A stretch of DNA of 64,000 nucleotides, from positions 80,849 through 144,848 of the forward strand of contig PUQB01000619.1 of NCBI GenBank assembly GCA_003024785.1. Direction: 5' to 3'. The position numbers and the translations under genes were made by a program. This document shows, one piece after another, positions 35,702 through 48,998 of the stretch; the first letter of the stretch is position 1; every line of letters starts with the position of its first letter. Under the pieces are notes generated by a model. That model was not told the DNA's origin and ran no database searches. It saw only the letters and a list, made by a program, of their open reading frames with translations. The stretch is from Selaginella tamariscina (lineage: Eukaryota; Streptophyta; Lycopodiopsida; Selaginellales; Selaginellaceae).

Positions 35702-37290
35702 ATGCAACACCGATGGCAGCAAGGAAATGCTGGAGCCTGTCTAAGATACAGCAGAAACGTTTCAGGATTGCTTGCAGCACTGAAACAATGCAGCAAGAAA
35801 GGAGAATTGGAAAGAGGGAAAGCACTACACTTGGAAGCGATTGAAGCGAGCTTTCATACGAACAGGTATGTTGCAAATGCGCTTGTCATTATGTATAGCA
35901 AGTGCGGAAGCATGCGGGATGCTAAGAATGTCTTCGAAAGCATCCTCCATCCAGATGTTGTTCTATGGACAAACCTCATTCGGGGATACGTGGAGAATGG
36001 GGAAAACTCAGTAGCAATGGAGCTCTTCACAGACATGGACTGCGAGCCAGACGCTTTCACATTTGTGGCTGCATTGAAGGCATGCATAGGTGAAAAACAT
36101 TCGGATAGACAGTTTCTCTTAGAGAACGGAATGATCATTCATGAACGTGTAAGGAAGGTCGGATTAGAGAAAGATGTATTTGTGGCAACGAACTTGATAG
36201 AAATGTATAGCAAGTGCGGCAGCATGCGACAGGCCCGGGCCGTCTTCGATAACATGTCTAACCGGAACGTTGTTTCATGGACGAGTCTTATAATGGGATA
36301 TGTGGAGAATGGGGAAAGCTCCATAGCACTTGAACTGCTCACAAGCATGGATTGCGAACCGAACTCTGTAACATTCATTGCAGCAATCAAGGCATGCACA
36401 AGTGAGAAACATCTGTTAGAGAAGGGGATGGCCGTCCATAAGCAAGCCAGGAAACGTGGCTTTGACACGGACATACTCGTAGGTAGCAACTTGATAGAGA
36501 TGTATAGTAAGTTCGGCTGCTTGTGGGATGCCAGGGCAGTTTTCGACACCATGTTCCACCGCAACAAAGTCTCATGGACAAGTCTCATTCTGGGATACGT
36601 GGAAAACGGGGAAAGCTCGAGCGCGTTGGATTTGTTTACAGTTATGGACTGTGATCCAGACTCGACTACTTATGTTGCTGCACTCAAAGCATGTGGTAGT
36701 ATAGCAGCATACGAAGGTGGACGAGGTATAATATTCAAATTTATAAGCTAGGCTTGGAGCATAACCAGTTAGTAGCAACTGCTTTGGTAGATTTTTACGG
36801 GAAGTGTTCTTACATGACTACTTCTGAACAAGCGTTTAACAGTATGCATTCCCCAAACATAGTAACTTGGAACGCTTTGTTAGCAGGATACAGCTCCGTG
36901 GGGTACACACACAGGGTGTTTAGTCTTGTAGACAGCCATGCAGGAAAGTGGAGTTCAAGTAAATGGTATTGCATTTGTTTCGGTTCTTACGGCTTGTAGC
37001 CACGCCGGGATGGTTGAAGAAGGTAAGAAATACTTTGAAACCATGTTGAAATATAATGTAACTCGGACGATGGAACACTATCATTGTATGGTTGACATGT
37101 TGGGGAGAGCTAATAGATTGGAAGAAGCATTGTCGATATAGATGGTATGCCATTCGAAGCAAACGATGTCACGTGGACAACCTTGTTAGCCGCTTGCAGG
37201 AGAACAAGTTTGCTAGCGGCTCGTAGGAAACTGAGTAGTTTAGAAGCTGGACTGATTGCGTTTGATGGATTAGCCACTTGCAAACTGTAA
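35702..37290 (+). CDS. PPR protein 4, PLS array of GYVENGE type
   Basis: This predicted organelle RNA-binding PPR protein starts MQHRWQQGNAGACLRYSRNV (a plausible targeting region). Recurrent blocks are NALVIMYSKCGSMRDAKNVF / NLIEMYSKCGSMRQARAVF, LWTNLIRGYVENGENSVAME and DAFTFVAALKACIGE, then NALLAGYSSVGYTHRVFSLV, VLTACSHAGMVEEGKKYFET and YHCMVDMLGRANRLEEALSI. After that a short E-like end closes at TAA 37288-37290. No DYW domain. Frame slips occur near 36730, 36935 and 37139, each in an A/T-rich or G-run context, so the open frame is broken into four pieces as given. Sequence style resembles PPR 3 (YVENGE) rather than PPR 1 (AYAQNGH). Confidence 0.87.
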
Positions 37291-38229
37291 TGTATATAAA
37301 GTTGTTCACTTCAGACAGACGATTATGTAGAGAAAGATGCATGTCCCCATCGTATGCTGCACTTTAAACCATAGCCATTCAAATGATTAAGACTAATTAC
37401 TACAGAAAACAGTAGAAACATAAACAGAAGATGTATCTGTTGCAGAATGGTTTTGCTTTTGCTTGTTTTCGTTTGTTTTTTCTTTGGTGTGTGGTTTGAA
37501 GATTGAAGCTTGAGATAATATCCGGGTGAGAGACTAGACCTGTAAAGGTCTGAATCGATCACTTTTTTATTCAAACACTCAATGATGCTTGGGTCTTATC
37601 GGGATGGGAATAAAAGTAGGTTTATATGTTTTTGATGTACACTTGTATTTAGCCTCATGAATAAACTTTTAACATTTCTTCGTAAATAGAAGATGTATGT
37701 GTTATAAGTAGGTGACATGGATAAAACAACCGGTGGTGTTCATATGGCAAGGAAGTTGAAGACGTACATATTAGTTGATACATATGTAATGAGGTTGAAT
37801 ATGATGGTTTTAATATAGAGAAGTTTTAAAATCATATATTTCCTTACCTTCGATCGTTTCTCTATCAAACACTAATGACTTCTTCCTCTTATGTCCATGT
37901 CTATGGATAAATTCCTAGATAAGTTTATGGAGCGCTTCATTTGTGAGAACTTTCACACACAGAGTATAAAGGTCGGGCTGGTTGAAGGGAATGGAGCATA
38001 ATGGATAGTAGTGAGGTGTGTCCATGATCGACCCGACGTAGCAAATAGCCTAGGATGCCCGTGATCATAAGGCATTGACCACAATTGGTCTAGCATTGGG
38101 ACAAGAGTTTGTGACTCGATTGCTCTCACCAAATCAACAAAGGACAATTGGGATGGCCTTGTCCAATCCTTTCGAAGAGCATGCAATTGAATTTGAAACA
38201 AATGTTTTTCGACTTACAAATTGTTAGAG
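37291..38229. other. Gene-free region after PPR 4
   Basis: No recognised gene. An 82-codon open frame at 38201-37953 (minus) has no family I know and no supporting context. Confidence 0.45.
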
Positions 38230-38900
38230 TTTTAGTTTGACAGGTCAATACGTGGCAACACATAATTGCTAGTGGTTATCTAGCATTATTACCTTGTTTA
38301 AGTCTTTCAAGATGTTTTGACTCAAATGTCTAATTAGGCCAAGACTCAGAGTTCTACCCTAAGTCCTCTAAAATGACCATTCCTGAACCCTAAAAGATAA
38401 CCTCAATAGACTTTAAGATTTATAGACTTAGACATGTTCATGTCCTAACCTTACAAAGGAGATGTGTCTCTCACATACTCATCATCATTTACCTTTAGAG
38501 GAATCACTCTTATTTGGGAGTACAATCATCCCTTTAGGGAGACAAGGGGTGCCCTAAACCACAATTAATCCTTAAGGATTTGAACAAATACTTAGTGAGA
38601 ACACGAGTGTGCGCCTTAGACAGACACAAATGTTCTGTTAAGTAAACTTCTTAAGGCTAAGTTTGAATAACCCTAATAAATATATAACCTTGTAAGTGCC
38701 TTATGAAAGAGCTTTTGTTAACAAGCTTAAGTTGTTTAACTTCTGGATTCCAAAGAGATGTTTTGTGTTTTGTTGTGATGCTTTTTAAGCTAAGTGTGTC
38801 AAAGCACACCTAATTACAAGATCTAACCTACCTTGAGCGAATGCCCAAGGCTTAACACCTTAGTGTGAGCACAAAGATGCATGTTTGTTACAGTGATGGG
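38230..38900 (-). repeat. Dispersed repeat family R1, diverged partial copy
   Basis: It shares landmark blocks with 41698-42760, in the same order: GTGGCAACA, CTAATTAGG, GACTCA, CCTAAAGGATAACC-like, GGAGA(A/T)GTG and CAAGGGGT. The strand is given relative to the 56335 copy. Confidence 0.8.
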
Positions 38901-41697
38901 AGACGCTTTATTAAATCTAGATATCTTAAACATAGGAAAGACACTCAGGTATTGGTTAAAGGAGCATGTGCAAAGGAAGGCAACTGAGTTCAACAAAGTG
39001 TAGAAGATTTCGATGAGGAAGAGGTTTCAAACTGGATTGATAATCATACCAGAATATATGTGCAATAGGTACATGTAATGAAGAGGATGAGAATCATAAA
39101 ACCTAGTCAAGGTAAACATTGAAAGAAACGTTTCTTAAATCATATCACTCTTTTGGACTTGTATCACACTCCATAACAACTAAAAGACCAATCCTTAAAG
39201 ATTTTATTTGATGACTCCAACAAATCATCATTAGCATCATTACTTGCTTCTCATGGTAGTTGGGATGGAAAGATTAGTGGAATTAAAATTTCTGATAGTA
39301 AGTAAAAATAAATGCAATAATAAGCATTATTAATTTCCAAATCAAGAGAAGTGTATAGTATGTCACATATGAAAAGGAAAGATGCAATTGCCTTCCTTTA
39401 TCAAGCCATTGGATTGAGACTCAGATTGCATGCACGATCACGGATGGTGGTATCAACAACTTGAGGACATGGCAAGAAAGACACAATTGGTTAGGAATGG
39501 CACTATTAAATATCTCAAAAATAATATCTAAGTATTTGCATGCAAAGACATGGCAAGAGATCCAAGACTTTCTAAATCTCAACAAACAATTTGAGCTCCT
39601 AGTGAAGTGTTTTTCATTTCAAAATTTGAAAGCATGGCCTAAACCTGAATAAGATAATAAGGGAGCAGATAATTATATACTCACACTATAATAAACAAGT
39701 TGTGTATACACCCATTCGAGTAAATGGTGATCTTAAGAACATCCTATTAATGCTTTTTCAAGGTGAGAAATCTACTATACACTATCCTTTTCATGTGAGA
39801 ATGCTTATATGTTTTTAACATAATTACATCGATTAAATTGTGGGAGGTCTATTGTGTTTCTATTGTTGTTTTGAACGATGGCATTCATGGCAATGAGGAG
39901 GTCGAGCAACTGATGATGTGTAAAAAAAAGTCAATATTCTTTAAATCCATTTCTAGAGCCATTAATTAGTGAGTTAGAACAACTTTTCTTACATGGTACT
40001 AAAGTACATTATACTTTGAGTTCAAAATCCCTTGAGTTGAACAATGAGCTTCTTCCAGAAATACCACCAACGTGTTCTTCTGTATATAAGTAATTTTTAT
40101 ATGTATAAGTAAATATTTAATACATGTACTATTGAAACTGAAATATTTATTTACCAGTAATTGATGACCATCCTGCTCAATGTCAATTTGCTTAAATTGA
40201 AAGCTCAAGGTATGAAATGTTATACTCTTATTATCTTTGTTTCATGAAATTGATAAGTAACAAAATGCCTTGTTGGAGGTGTACAGTGACTTGCCTAGAT
40301 AGAGCAAGGTTCAAGAATGTATGGGAGAAGACTAGGTGCCCAAATAAAAAGAGAACCATGGTGGAACATGTACACATGGTGGAGTGTCAAGTTCACAGGA
40401 AGTTATAAAGAATGCTAGGCGTGACACAGGATAAAGCATTGGAGTAAGATCTTGCTGCTTAACTCATTGTATAGTTTTGACTTGCTTTATATATGCTATG
40501 CATTTTTAATATTTTGTAAGAGATGAATGAGAAGAGTGCACTTAAAGTATCTAGGCATAACTATTTATTGAGGAACACATGAGGAAGGTAATAGAGGTCT
40601 AAACCATGAAAATGATGACATGTAGTCCACCAAAGGCACCATTCACACATATGGGTTTTTGGACTATACAAATTTCATCAATATTTTGTGCAATATTATC
40701 AAAAGTTTGTACTTCAGGAATTAATTGATAAAAAGTTTGAAGATCTCTTCAACTGACTACAGACATATGTAAGGTATTTTTTTGATCACTCCAGAACCCA
40801 CAGTTGGAGCCGCTCATCGTTGGAGAACACAAGGGAGTTATTACATTCCTAGAGAGTCAGATGGATTAAGATATATTAGGAGTCATCATCTCTCTTAGAG
40901 CATATGATTGGATCTGGTCACATGTTGGATGATATAGAACAAGTCGGGCCACATGATGGCACATGGGATTACTAGATGTTTGAAAGGTTGTTCTCATACA
41001 TGAACCAAGCGAACAACGAACAACAAAGCTATTAAAATCACTTTTAATAGGCATTTTAACTAGTTGAGTACATGGCCTCGTCCTAAAGGACAAAGACAAA
41101 CTCACACCTCAAGAACATTGGGAACAACTATTTATTGACATTGTTATGACAGGATATAATGGTGATACATACATAGGTATGCTTATTAAGTAGTTTAACC
41201 ATATATATATACTGAATATATGCATGCACTAATTTTGTGATTCTTTCTCATCAAAAAATTGTTATGTACATGCTTTTAACCTTGAGACTATGGAAGAGTT
41301 GTTTGGGTATGGTTAGGAGGAATCTATATTCCAGAAAGGCATAGTCATTAGCAAGTCTTTCAAGAGGGCTATCAACATGTTTGAAAGAGAAGCATACATA
41401 AGCAAATGCCCGAAAGTAAAGAACATTGACCCAGATATTCAAGAGTTCTCAAATGTCCTTGTCAATGGTAGGATCATCAGAAATAGGGACAACATTCTCG
41501 TAAGGAATAACCATATGAAGAAATGTGACTATGTTGGTCAGTTTTAGTATGCTATTGTTATGAGATCTAGTTCGTTCTATTCTGGGTTAAGTACTAATGT
41601 TATTCCTATGGACAAAATGGAGCTAATGTAGATGAGCTAACAAGAAGCCCATCTTGAAAACACCTTTCAACCATTTAATTTTAATGAGATACTACAT
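38901..41697. other. Degraded mobile-element region, possible transposase remnant
   Basis: No intact gene is present. On the plus strand about 40915-41040 reads MLDDIEQVGPHDGTW, then MFERLFSYMNQANNEQQSY with internal stops; a GP...W...FERLFSY pattern resembles the conserved part of some large plant transposases. The call is weak and the element class is undecided. Confidence 0.3.
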
Positions 41698-42760
41698 ATC
41701 AAAGTTTTAACCTAAAGGGCCAAACATGTGGCAACATGTAGCCTTTTAGCATCATCACCCTATGTGAGTAACACTAAGTTTTCCAAGATGATCCCAAGAG
41801 TCTAACTCAAATGCCTAATTAGGTAAAAGACTCAAAGTCCTACCATAAGTCCCCTAAAAATGGCTATCCCTCAAACCCTAAAGGATAACCCGAGTAAACT
41901 TTAGGATCCTATCCCAGTAGACCTAGACATGCTCATGCCCTAACCTCATTAAGGAGAAGTGCCTTAACATACCCCCATGATAAAGCTAAGGCATCGTCAC
42001 TTACCCCTTAAGGAATCACCCTCATCCAAAAGTACAACCCCTTTAGAACAACAAGGGGTACCCTGAACCACAACTAACTCTTGGCTAGTACTTAGTGAGG
42101 ACAGAGTGTGCACCGAAGACGGACATGAGTGTTTTACTAAGCAAACTTTCTAAGGTTAGGTTTGAATAACCTTAAGTACATGACCTTAAGATTGTTTAAC
42201 CCCTGAATTCCAAGGAGAACACTCCCTTAACAAGTGTGCCAAAGCACCTAGTTACGAGACCTAACCTCCCTTGAGCGGATACCCAAGGCTTAACACTCTA
42301 GTGCAAGCACAAACATGCTTATTTACTAAAGTATCCAACCCTTGGTAATAAACTCATGACACAACCTCAAAAGGCATGCCTCGAGCGTTGTATTGTGTAA
42401 CATTTAACCCAATGTCACATCTTTATGTGACACTACCTTCCACGATGTGGGCTATCATGCCATAGCCCTTAGATTCAAAAAGCTGTATCAAGTGCCACAA
42501 ACGTGGCTTTTAAATGTCAACTCTAAAACCCCTCAGTTATCCTCAAGAACTTTGTAAGGAAACCTTGTCAACCTAGAACTCATGGCCACAATTGGACAAG
42601 GACATGAACGTATCCTACTTAGTTGTGTGCTGCTCTTAGCTTAACGTGGAGGAGGAGATTGGAGACAAGTCTCAACCTCTAACCCTTAGAACATGTAGTT
42701 TAACTAGACTTCCTAGGCATGGATTCGCCAACATTAAAAGTAGGCTACCCTGAAGGCGGA
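41698..42760 (-). repeat. Dispersed repeat family R1, near full copy
   Basis: It is the reverse complement of 56335-57394 over most of its length. Shared markers include the palindromic GTGTCACAT..ATGTGACAC region, TGGGCTATCATGCCATAGCCC, and the end AAAGTTTTAACC (the other copy ends GGTTAAAACTTTGACA). It is possibly a solo LTR of a relative of the nearby chromovirus. Confidence 0.85.
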
Positions 42761-43529
42761 CGTACCTATTATTTAGAAGTTGAGGTAGCATAACAGAGGG
42801 TTGTGCCTTAATGACAAGTTAGAGCTTGCACTGGGAGAAGATTAACAAACTCAATCATGAACCCAAGAACCCTCACTCCTACATACTTTACTTTATTTAT
42901 GTGACCGAGTGCTCCCCACCCCCCTCTCTTCCTATATGTGTAAGTGGGTTGGCACGAATTTTAGCCCCTATGTTTTATTTATTACTATTTTTTCTTAATA
43001 ATACGGTTTATTAGTTATGCTCCCTCTCTTTTTAATTATTACATTCGGTAATATACTTGTATATTACCGAATTTTGATCTCATTACACACCTCTCTCTCC
43101 ACGGAGAAGCACTCTAACCTCTAACCAAAATATTAGGCCTTCGTATTATTATGGATATGTGTATATGTCCACGCAACCCAAATTATATTTGATGTGTTTC
43201 AAGTAAAATATGCTTCGACGAAGTGGAATATGTGTTAAAGAACAAGCAAACACATATGTAGTAATCCAAGCATATAATACTTGAAGTGGGTTGATAGAAT
43301 AGAGGTTCATACGAAGAATATAGGAAGTTCAGGACGAGGTATAAGAAATTTAGTAAAAGTTCAACATGTTAAATAACCCTAGAATGATGTATTGGACTGT
43401 AAAATAATAAAAGTCAATTAAAATAAAATTTGCACTAATATGTGTGTGTGAATTCTATGGAAATATGCATTATTTCTACTATAAGGAAATACTATATAAG
43501 GAATTTACACTTCATACTATTTAAGATTG

Positions 43530-43800
43530 TTCAGGTATTCAAATTGACCTTCAGTCAAATTTATCATTAATCAGTTTAATAACACACACATACACCCACC
43601 CACACGCACATGCAACATATTGTTTAGAGCAACACAAATGACACATATTATTTAGAGTTAAAATATATCACATGTTGTTTAGAGCAACAAATATATCGTT
43701 TAGAGCTACAATATATCACAGTGTGTTATTAAGCTAATTAATGATAAATTTGACTCAAAATCAATTTGAATATTTATAAAATTACCTAGACAATTTAAAA
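43530..43800. repeat. Foldback MITE-like element, copy 1
   Basis: The left arm TCAAATTGACCTTCAGTCAA with downstream ATTTATCATTAATCAG is an inverted copy of the right arm (ATTAATGATAAATTTGACTC, AAAATCAATTTGA). The arms are about 50 bp with a few mismatches, and the centre holds CA repeats and TTTAGAGC(A/T)ACA repeats. Confidence 0.8.
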
Positions 43801-43879
43801 ATTATATAAAACTTGAGGATCAGTTTAATAATTTTCCCTATTATTTATTGGTGTAACAGTTCAAACAGTTAATGAAACT

Positions 43880-44140
43880 GACTCTTTAAGTCCAAATTGT
43901 TCACGTAATTTTGAAAATGCTCTTGAGTTAAATTTTAATTTAATTAGCTTAATAACACACACCCACGCACACATATGCAATGTTATATATTTTAATTTTA
44001 AACAATATATTTATTATTTATGTTATATAATTTAAAACAATATATACATGTGTGCATGGGTATGTTATAATTAATGATTCGAGATCAATTTGGATAATTT
44101 TAAAATTATTGAGAATTATATAAAACTAGAAGGTCAGTTT
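43880..44140. repeat. Foldback MITE-like element, copy 2
   Basis: Same arm sequences as copy 1 in diverged form (TTGAGTTAAATTTTAATTTA on the left, TAATGATTCGAGATCAATTT on the right), with the same trailing GTCAGTTTGATAATTTTCC. The two copies lie in tandem. Confidence 0.7.
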
Positions 44141-44712
44141 GATAATTTTCCTTTTTAAATATGAAGAAAGATTAGAAATTCTAAACAAAGATCTTTTAAA
44201 AAACGAAACTTGACTAATAAGTATATTAGTTCCCACAGAAAATGCTTCTTGTGCGTTAAATTTGTATACATGTGTCACCGCTGACGATGACCAATCCATA
44301 TGAACAATCAGTTTTAAGTCTGTAACACCAAAGTTTTCTTCGTATCAACCTCATTCGCTCTTGGCTATACAAGTTTACACGTATTGAATGTATGGAAATG
44401 CAAGAGCATGCAACTTTGTTACACACACACACAATGGTGAACATTCAAAAATACCTATGCTTCAATAATATTATATAATCAATGGTATAAATTATTAGAG
44501 ATATTTACTAAAATTGATTACACATACACGCCGTATGACATGACGTGGGTTAGACACAAACATTAATCCTAAGGGTCTCTTTTTTAAAATTTAATATGTA
44601 TATGTATCCAAATTATTAACTCAAAATGGTTTATGTAGTATACATTCAGGGACACACACACACACATATTGTGATGTGTGTATTCACATAATAATCATTT
44701 TATTTAGAAAGC

Positions 44713-46267
44713 TCAAACATGTACTAGAGAGGGGGCTACATGAAGATAGACGTTGGGGGGATAATGAGACACCACATCAGGATAAACATTCGTGAAGGCT
44801 CGCAAGCTGGGATCAAAGATGCATTCCCAGCACTTGGAATCCACATCATATTCCAGTCCGTAGTCAGGGTCATTCAATAGCAGCATCCCCACCTTATTAC
44901 CACGACGAAAGGTGACAGTTGCCACATAGTCTTTCCAAAATCCACCAGGGAAAATACATGTGCATTTAGAAAGAAACTCCATCACTTTTGACATAGGTAG
45001 GTTTGACATTCTGCACCATCCATTAGTTGCATCCCACTCGAACAGATCAATAGGGCCAGTACCGGTTTCGCTCCCAAACGCCACGACATAATCGTCCGTA
45101 AAGATGGCAGGCCTGAGAATGTCTATGACCGATTGAGGCCCTACCTCCCATCTATGATATATCTTCTTTCTAGTGGGAGGAGAAGACATATCTGCCATGT
45201 TGAGAGTGTAAAATAAATGAGTATAAGAGCCGCGGCTCACAAAATGAAGGAAGCCAGATTGTACTGCATGCCAATTCATGACGTGAAACTGTGAATCTGC
45301 AAAGATCTTGCTGTACTTCTCCCAGGTATCTGTCTCCGAAGAGTAAACATGGATTGTAGAGTCACACGCTGTCATTGTCACCGTGAATGAATCAACCGTC
45401 GTCATTGTTTTCCATATGCACTGGTTTTCAGCAATCACAACCTTATATGTCCGTGTCTGGGGGTCACAATCAAGAACTATGCTGACATGGTAAGCTGAAG
45501 ACTGCACTTCTCGGGCTCAAGAGTGATGTACCCGTCGCCTTGCTTCTTAAGGCAAGGCATCTCCACTGTCCTCGAGCTGCCAGTTACCACGTTGGTTACA
45601 ACAACTGCCAATCTCTGTTGCAGGATTTGGAAGTTCCCCACGAAATCAGTGCTCTCATGCAGGAACTCGACTTAAACCTCCTAATTTCTTGAGGTGATTG
45701 CCTCTTCCTTACTAAATCCTCCTGTTGTTGGAAGTTCCTGTCTACTAGAGCGGCAACCAAGCCACCGCTGGATGACCAAGTCACCCATGTCCCACCGTAC
45801 TTCTCATGAAACCAATTTATCCAAATAACGGGGGACAAGTCGACCTTCCAACACCTAAAACCTTCTTCTTCACAAGTTACAGTACCACTGCTGAACTCGT
45901 ATCGGAGAGTCAAGCACCTCGGAAGAACACTCTTCACAGTCTTCTTCAACTCGCTATCACATAGTAAGGAATATAAATGGTAACGGTCTGTGCAAGGTAA
46001 TTTCTCCATGATCAATCCTATTACATCTGAACCAAACTCTTCAATAACTAACTTTGCATCTTCTTCTCCGGAAACAACCTTCCCTACCTTTTCATCTTCT
46101 CCTCCAGAAACAACCTTCTCATCTTCTTCTCCAGACACAACCTCATCTTCTTCCCTAGAAACCAGCTTCCCTTTCCTTGAGACTCTCTGCCTCTTCCTCC
46201 ATGGTGTCAGAATAAAATCACGAAGTTTACTAAGGTACATAAGGGCAATCTTCCCTAACAAGAGCAT
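44713..46267 (-). CDS. F-box protein with acidic N-terminal repeats
   Basis: F-box proteins are substrate adaptors of SCF ubiquitin ligases. After a basic start (MLLLGKIALMYLSKLRDFIL, RKRQRVSRKGKL) come repeats of VSGEEDEKV type, then an F-box-like helix set (FGSDVIGLIMEKLPCTDRYH, LYSLLC). The C-terminal half (YHVSIVLDCDPQTRTYKVVI, SSETDTWEKYSKIF, FYTLNMADM, PIDLFEWDATNGWC, MLLLNDPDYGLEYDVDSKCW) resembles plant F-box-associated beta-propeller regions. Frame slips occur near 45660 and near 45500; the middle segment (NFQILQQRLAVVVTNVVTGS) is read in a third frame. No intron is obvious. Target unknown. Confidence 0.75.
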
Positions 46268-48998
46268 ATCTTTAAATATGGCATATTCTATCCTAGAAAA
46301 TGTTTAGTCTTTATTAATCGTAATTAATTAAAATTATCGTAATTAGATAAATACTAGTGAAATATTTTAATTTTAATAGGATTATCTCTACATTAGAGAA
46401 AAGAATGTTTCAAAAAACAGAATCTTAATAATTATGTTACACGGACACACAGATTCTGTAACAACGTACCAGAGATACACCCACTGGCGAGCAGATTCCA
46501 TTTTTGCTGCAAAATTAAAAGAATTCACTGTGAACAGTTTGTTTAGCGGCCTGGGTGATGTACTTACACTTTCTCCAGTGTCGACAGTCAATAGCTGATC
46601 ATATGCACGTGTGTGTTTGAAAAACAAATGGAGGTCACAAGAGAAGGAAGCGCACAAGGTATTCGTATATTCTTATAAGTGTGTGTGTGTGTGTGTGTAA
46701 AATAGAGTTAATTGCCCGTCCTACAGCTCCTTCATTGTTTCATTGTAATCAGTCGTGTGTGCTTTCTAAGTCCCAGTAGCACTACCCCTGCTTTCGTGGA
46801 GACTATATACTCTAGCTTCTTAAACCCTGTCTGAGGAACAATGGGAGTATACAATGAAAGGTGTAGACTCGATTTCATAAAGCCCACAACAGTTCGGGTA
46901 CATGACCAAGAACGAACCATCAGGCACCCCAGCCATTCACATGCAATTTGTTCCCTCTTAGGCTGTAGAATGTCACCAAACCTCCTTTACACATTAATAA
47001 TCAAAAGCCTCCACCTGGAAAGCAGCTGTCGTCTCTGTGCTGGTCTCAAGTACCTTGCATCGTTCAAAGTTCCTATCTGCTCCACCAAGTCAAGGACTCT
47101 TAAAATCAAGTTCCACAAGCTTTCTACTATTGGGATCAAGCACGTCTTCATAATGGAAATTCTGGGTATCAAATAAATTGGTGTCCGGAGCCAATTATGC
47201 CACTAGGTTTAGCTAATATGTGAGTATGCTCGGTGGTCGTTAGGACGCTGTTGCTAACGTCCAACTCTTGGAGTCTTAGAGGTCCAACTGGAGGTCCAGC
47301 AGTCCACCTGGAGTGCGTCTGGTGGGAATGTCCAACAGTGTGGCCTCTGGGGACGTGTGGAATGTCTCAGAGCTCCAAAAGAGCATTGGATTGGGAAGAA
47401 TGGGGAGGTTTAAGGAGCAGCAAAGCTTTCCAGGTTTATAAGGAACTTCTATTGCAGAGTGAATCAAGTACAATGAAGGGATTCTATCTAATGCTCCTAC
47501 TGTGGCTTAGGCAGAAAACCGAAGATCTACAGATGAGCTCTTTACTAAAATGGCCTAAGAAGGAGAGCTCAGAAGGAAGAACAAGGCAGTGGCAAAGAAC
47601 CCTATCTACCAGTCACCTCCCCCTTATGTAGTGTCTTGGTGTGTCCACATCCGTCTCCTCCTTGGGCTACCATTCTCAAGGTATGATTGTACCCAGTCAG
47701 ATATCATGAAGTGCCTCCCCATGCAAGTCATTTTTTGTACCTTCAGGTGGATGGCTTGACACCATGTCGCATCTTGCAAACTTCTGCAACATCGCTTGAC
47801 CACTGTCAGCCTTGCTATCTTCTATAGCCACGTCTCTTTCAATATTATAAAAGTATAAGGTATTAAATTATTTAATATCTTGTATTTAAGATTGTATGGG
47901 CCAAGTTATTAAAGAGCATAAGATGTACATTATATATTATTTAAAGTATTAATTTTTATATCTATTTAAATTTAAAATTAATTAAAATTTTCGTAATAGC
48001 AATAATATAATATGGGTAACACTAGATAGGGTCTTTGTATCTATGTTTTACAAGATTCTATATGGTTAATCTTTTATTTTTTTTAATAAATTTATATAAT
48101 TAAGAAATAAAAAATTGGCAAGGTTGATTGTAATTATCAAAATTTCCTTCATTAAAAGGAATTATACAAAATATACTATACCTTTTTAAAAAACATGCTT
48201 TTTTATAAATTTATTGGTTATGATGTTTTCAACATTTTTCAGCATTCATTTATACCAAATGGATTTAATATTTATGAAATATGCTAACTTTTTTTTAATT
48301 AAATACCATATTTTATTTAAGCATTCATTGTACTTTTTACTCTCTTTTTCTTGTTGCCTCTTTTGTGGTTTGAACCATATAACTTTTACCATATTGTTCT
48401 TATGATGAGTTCATGTACATTAATAATTTAATTTATTTAAATAAACTGATTATATAATGCATCTAAAGTAATAAGGACAATCATTATCTTCTAATGATTC
48501 TTATAACAATCAAAGCATGGTTTAAGCTTATGATTCTTTTGTTTAACTAAGTGTTGGGTTTACACTTCCACATTATTGTTGACTTCTGCATCATTTACAT
48601 TCATTGATTTGGTTTTAATTTTTTTTTTGCCACCTTGTTTTAAACCAAAAAAGGTGTTGTAATTTTATATATATGATAATAAGCCTTTTTAACTCTTGAT
48701 AACAATTGATCACATGCTTATATGTTTTGAATAATCAATCACTTTATCAAATTTCTTCAACATCAACTTTTGAACCCATAACACATGCTTTTTAATGTCA
48801 TTAATAATGAACTCTTATTCTTTAAGTTCAGCACTTAATAAAATAAGACTTGTTGTCCTTTTAAAAAAAAGTGGCTTTCCATCCTCTGAAGAGCACTAAG
48901 CCCTCTTTATTCTTATCTTGATATACCATCTCTTATAAAAAAAAAATAAAAAAAAAATACAAAATGATTAATTAGGGAAATACTCTTTTTTTTGATAT
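46268..48998. other. Gene-poor region left of the retrotransposon
   Basis: No confident gene. Bases 46,700-47,640 are less AT-rich with two or three short open frames on both strands that I cannot assign and that may be decayed element sequence. Bases 47,840-48,998 are AT-rich. Confidence 0.45.

Noticed and set aside
46841-47631. Two plus-strand frames of 111 and 132 codons
   Set aside because: No recognisable family or splice context; probably decayed element sequence.
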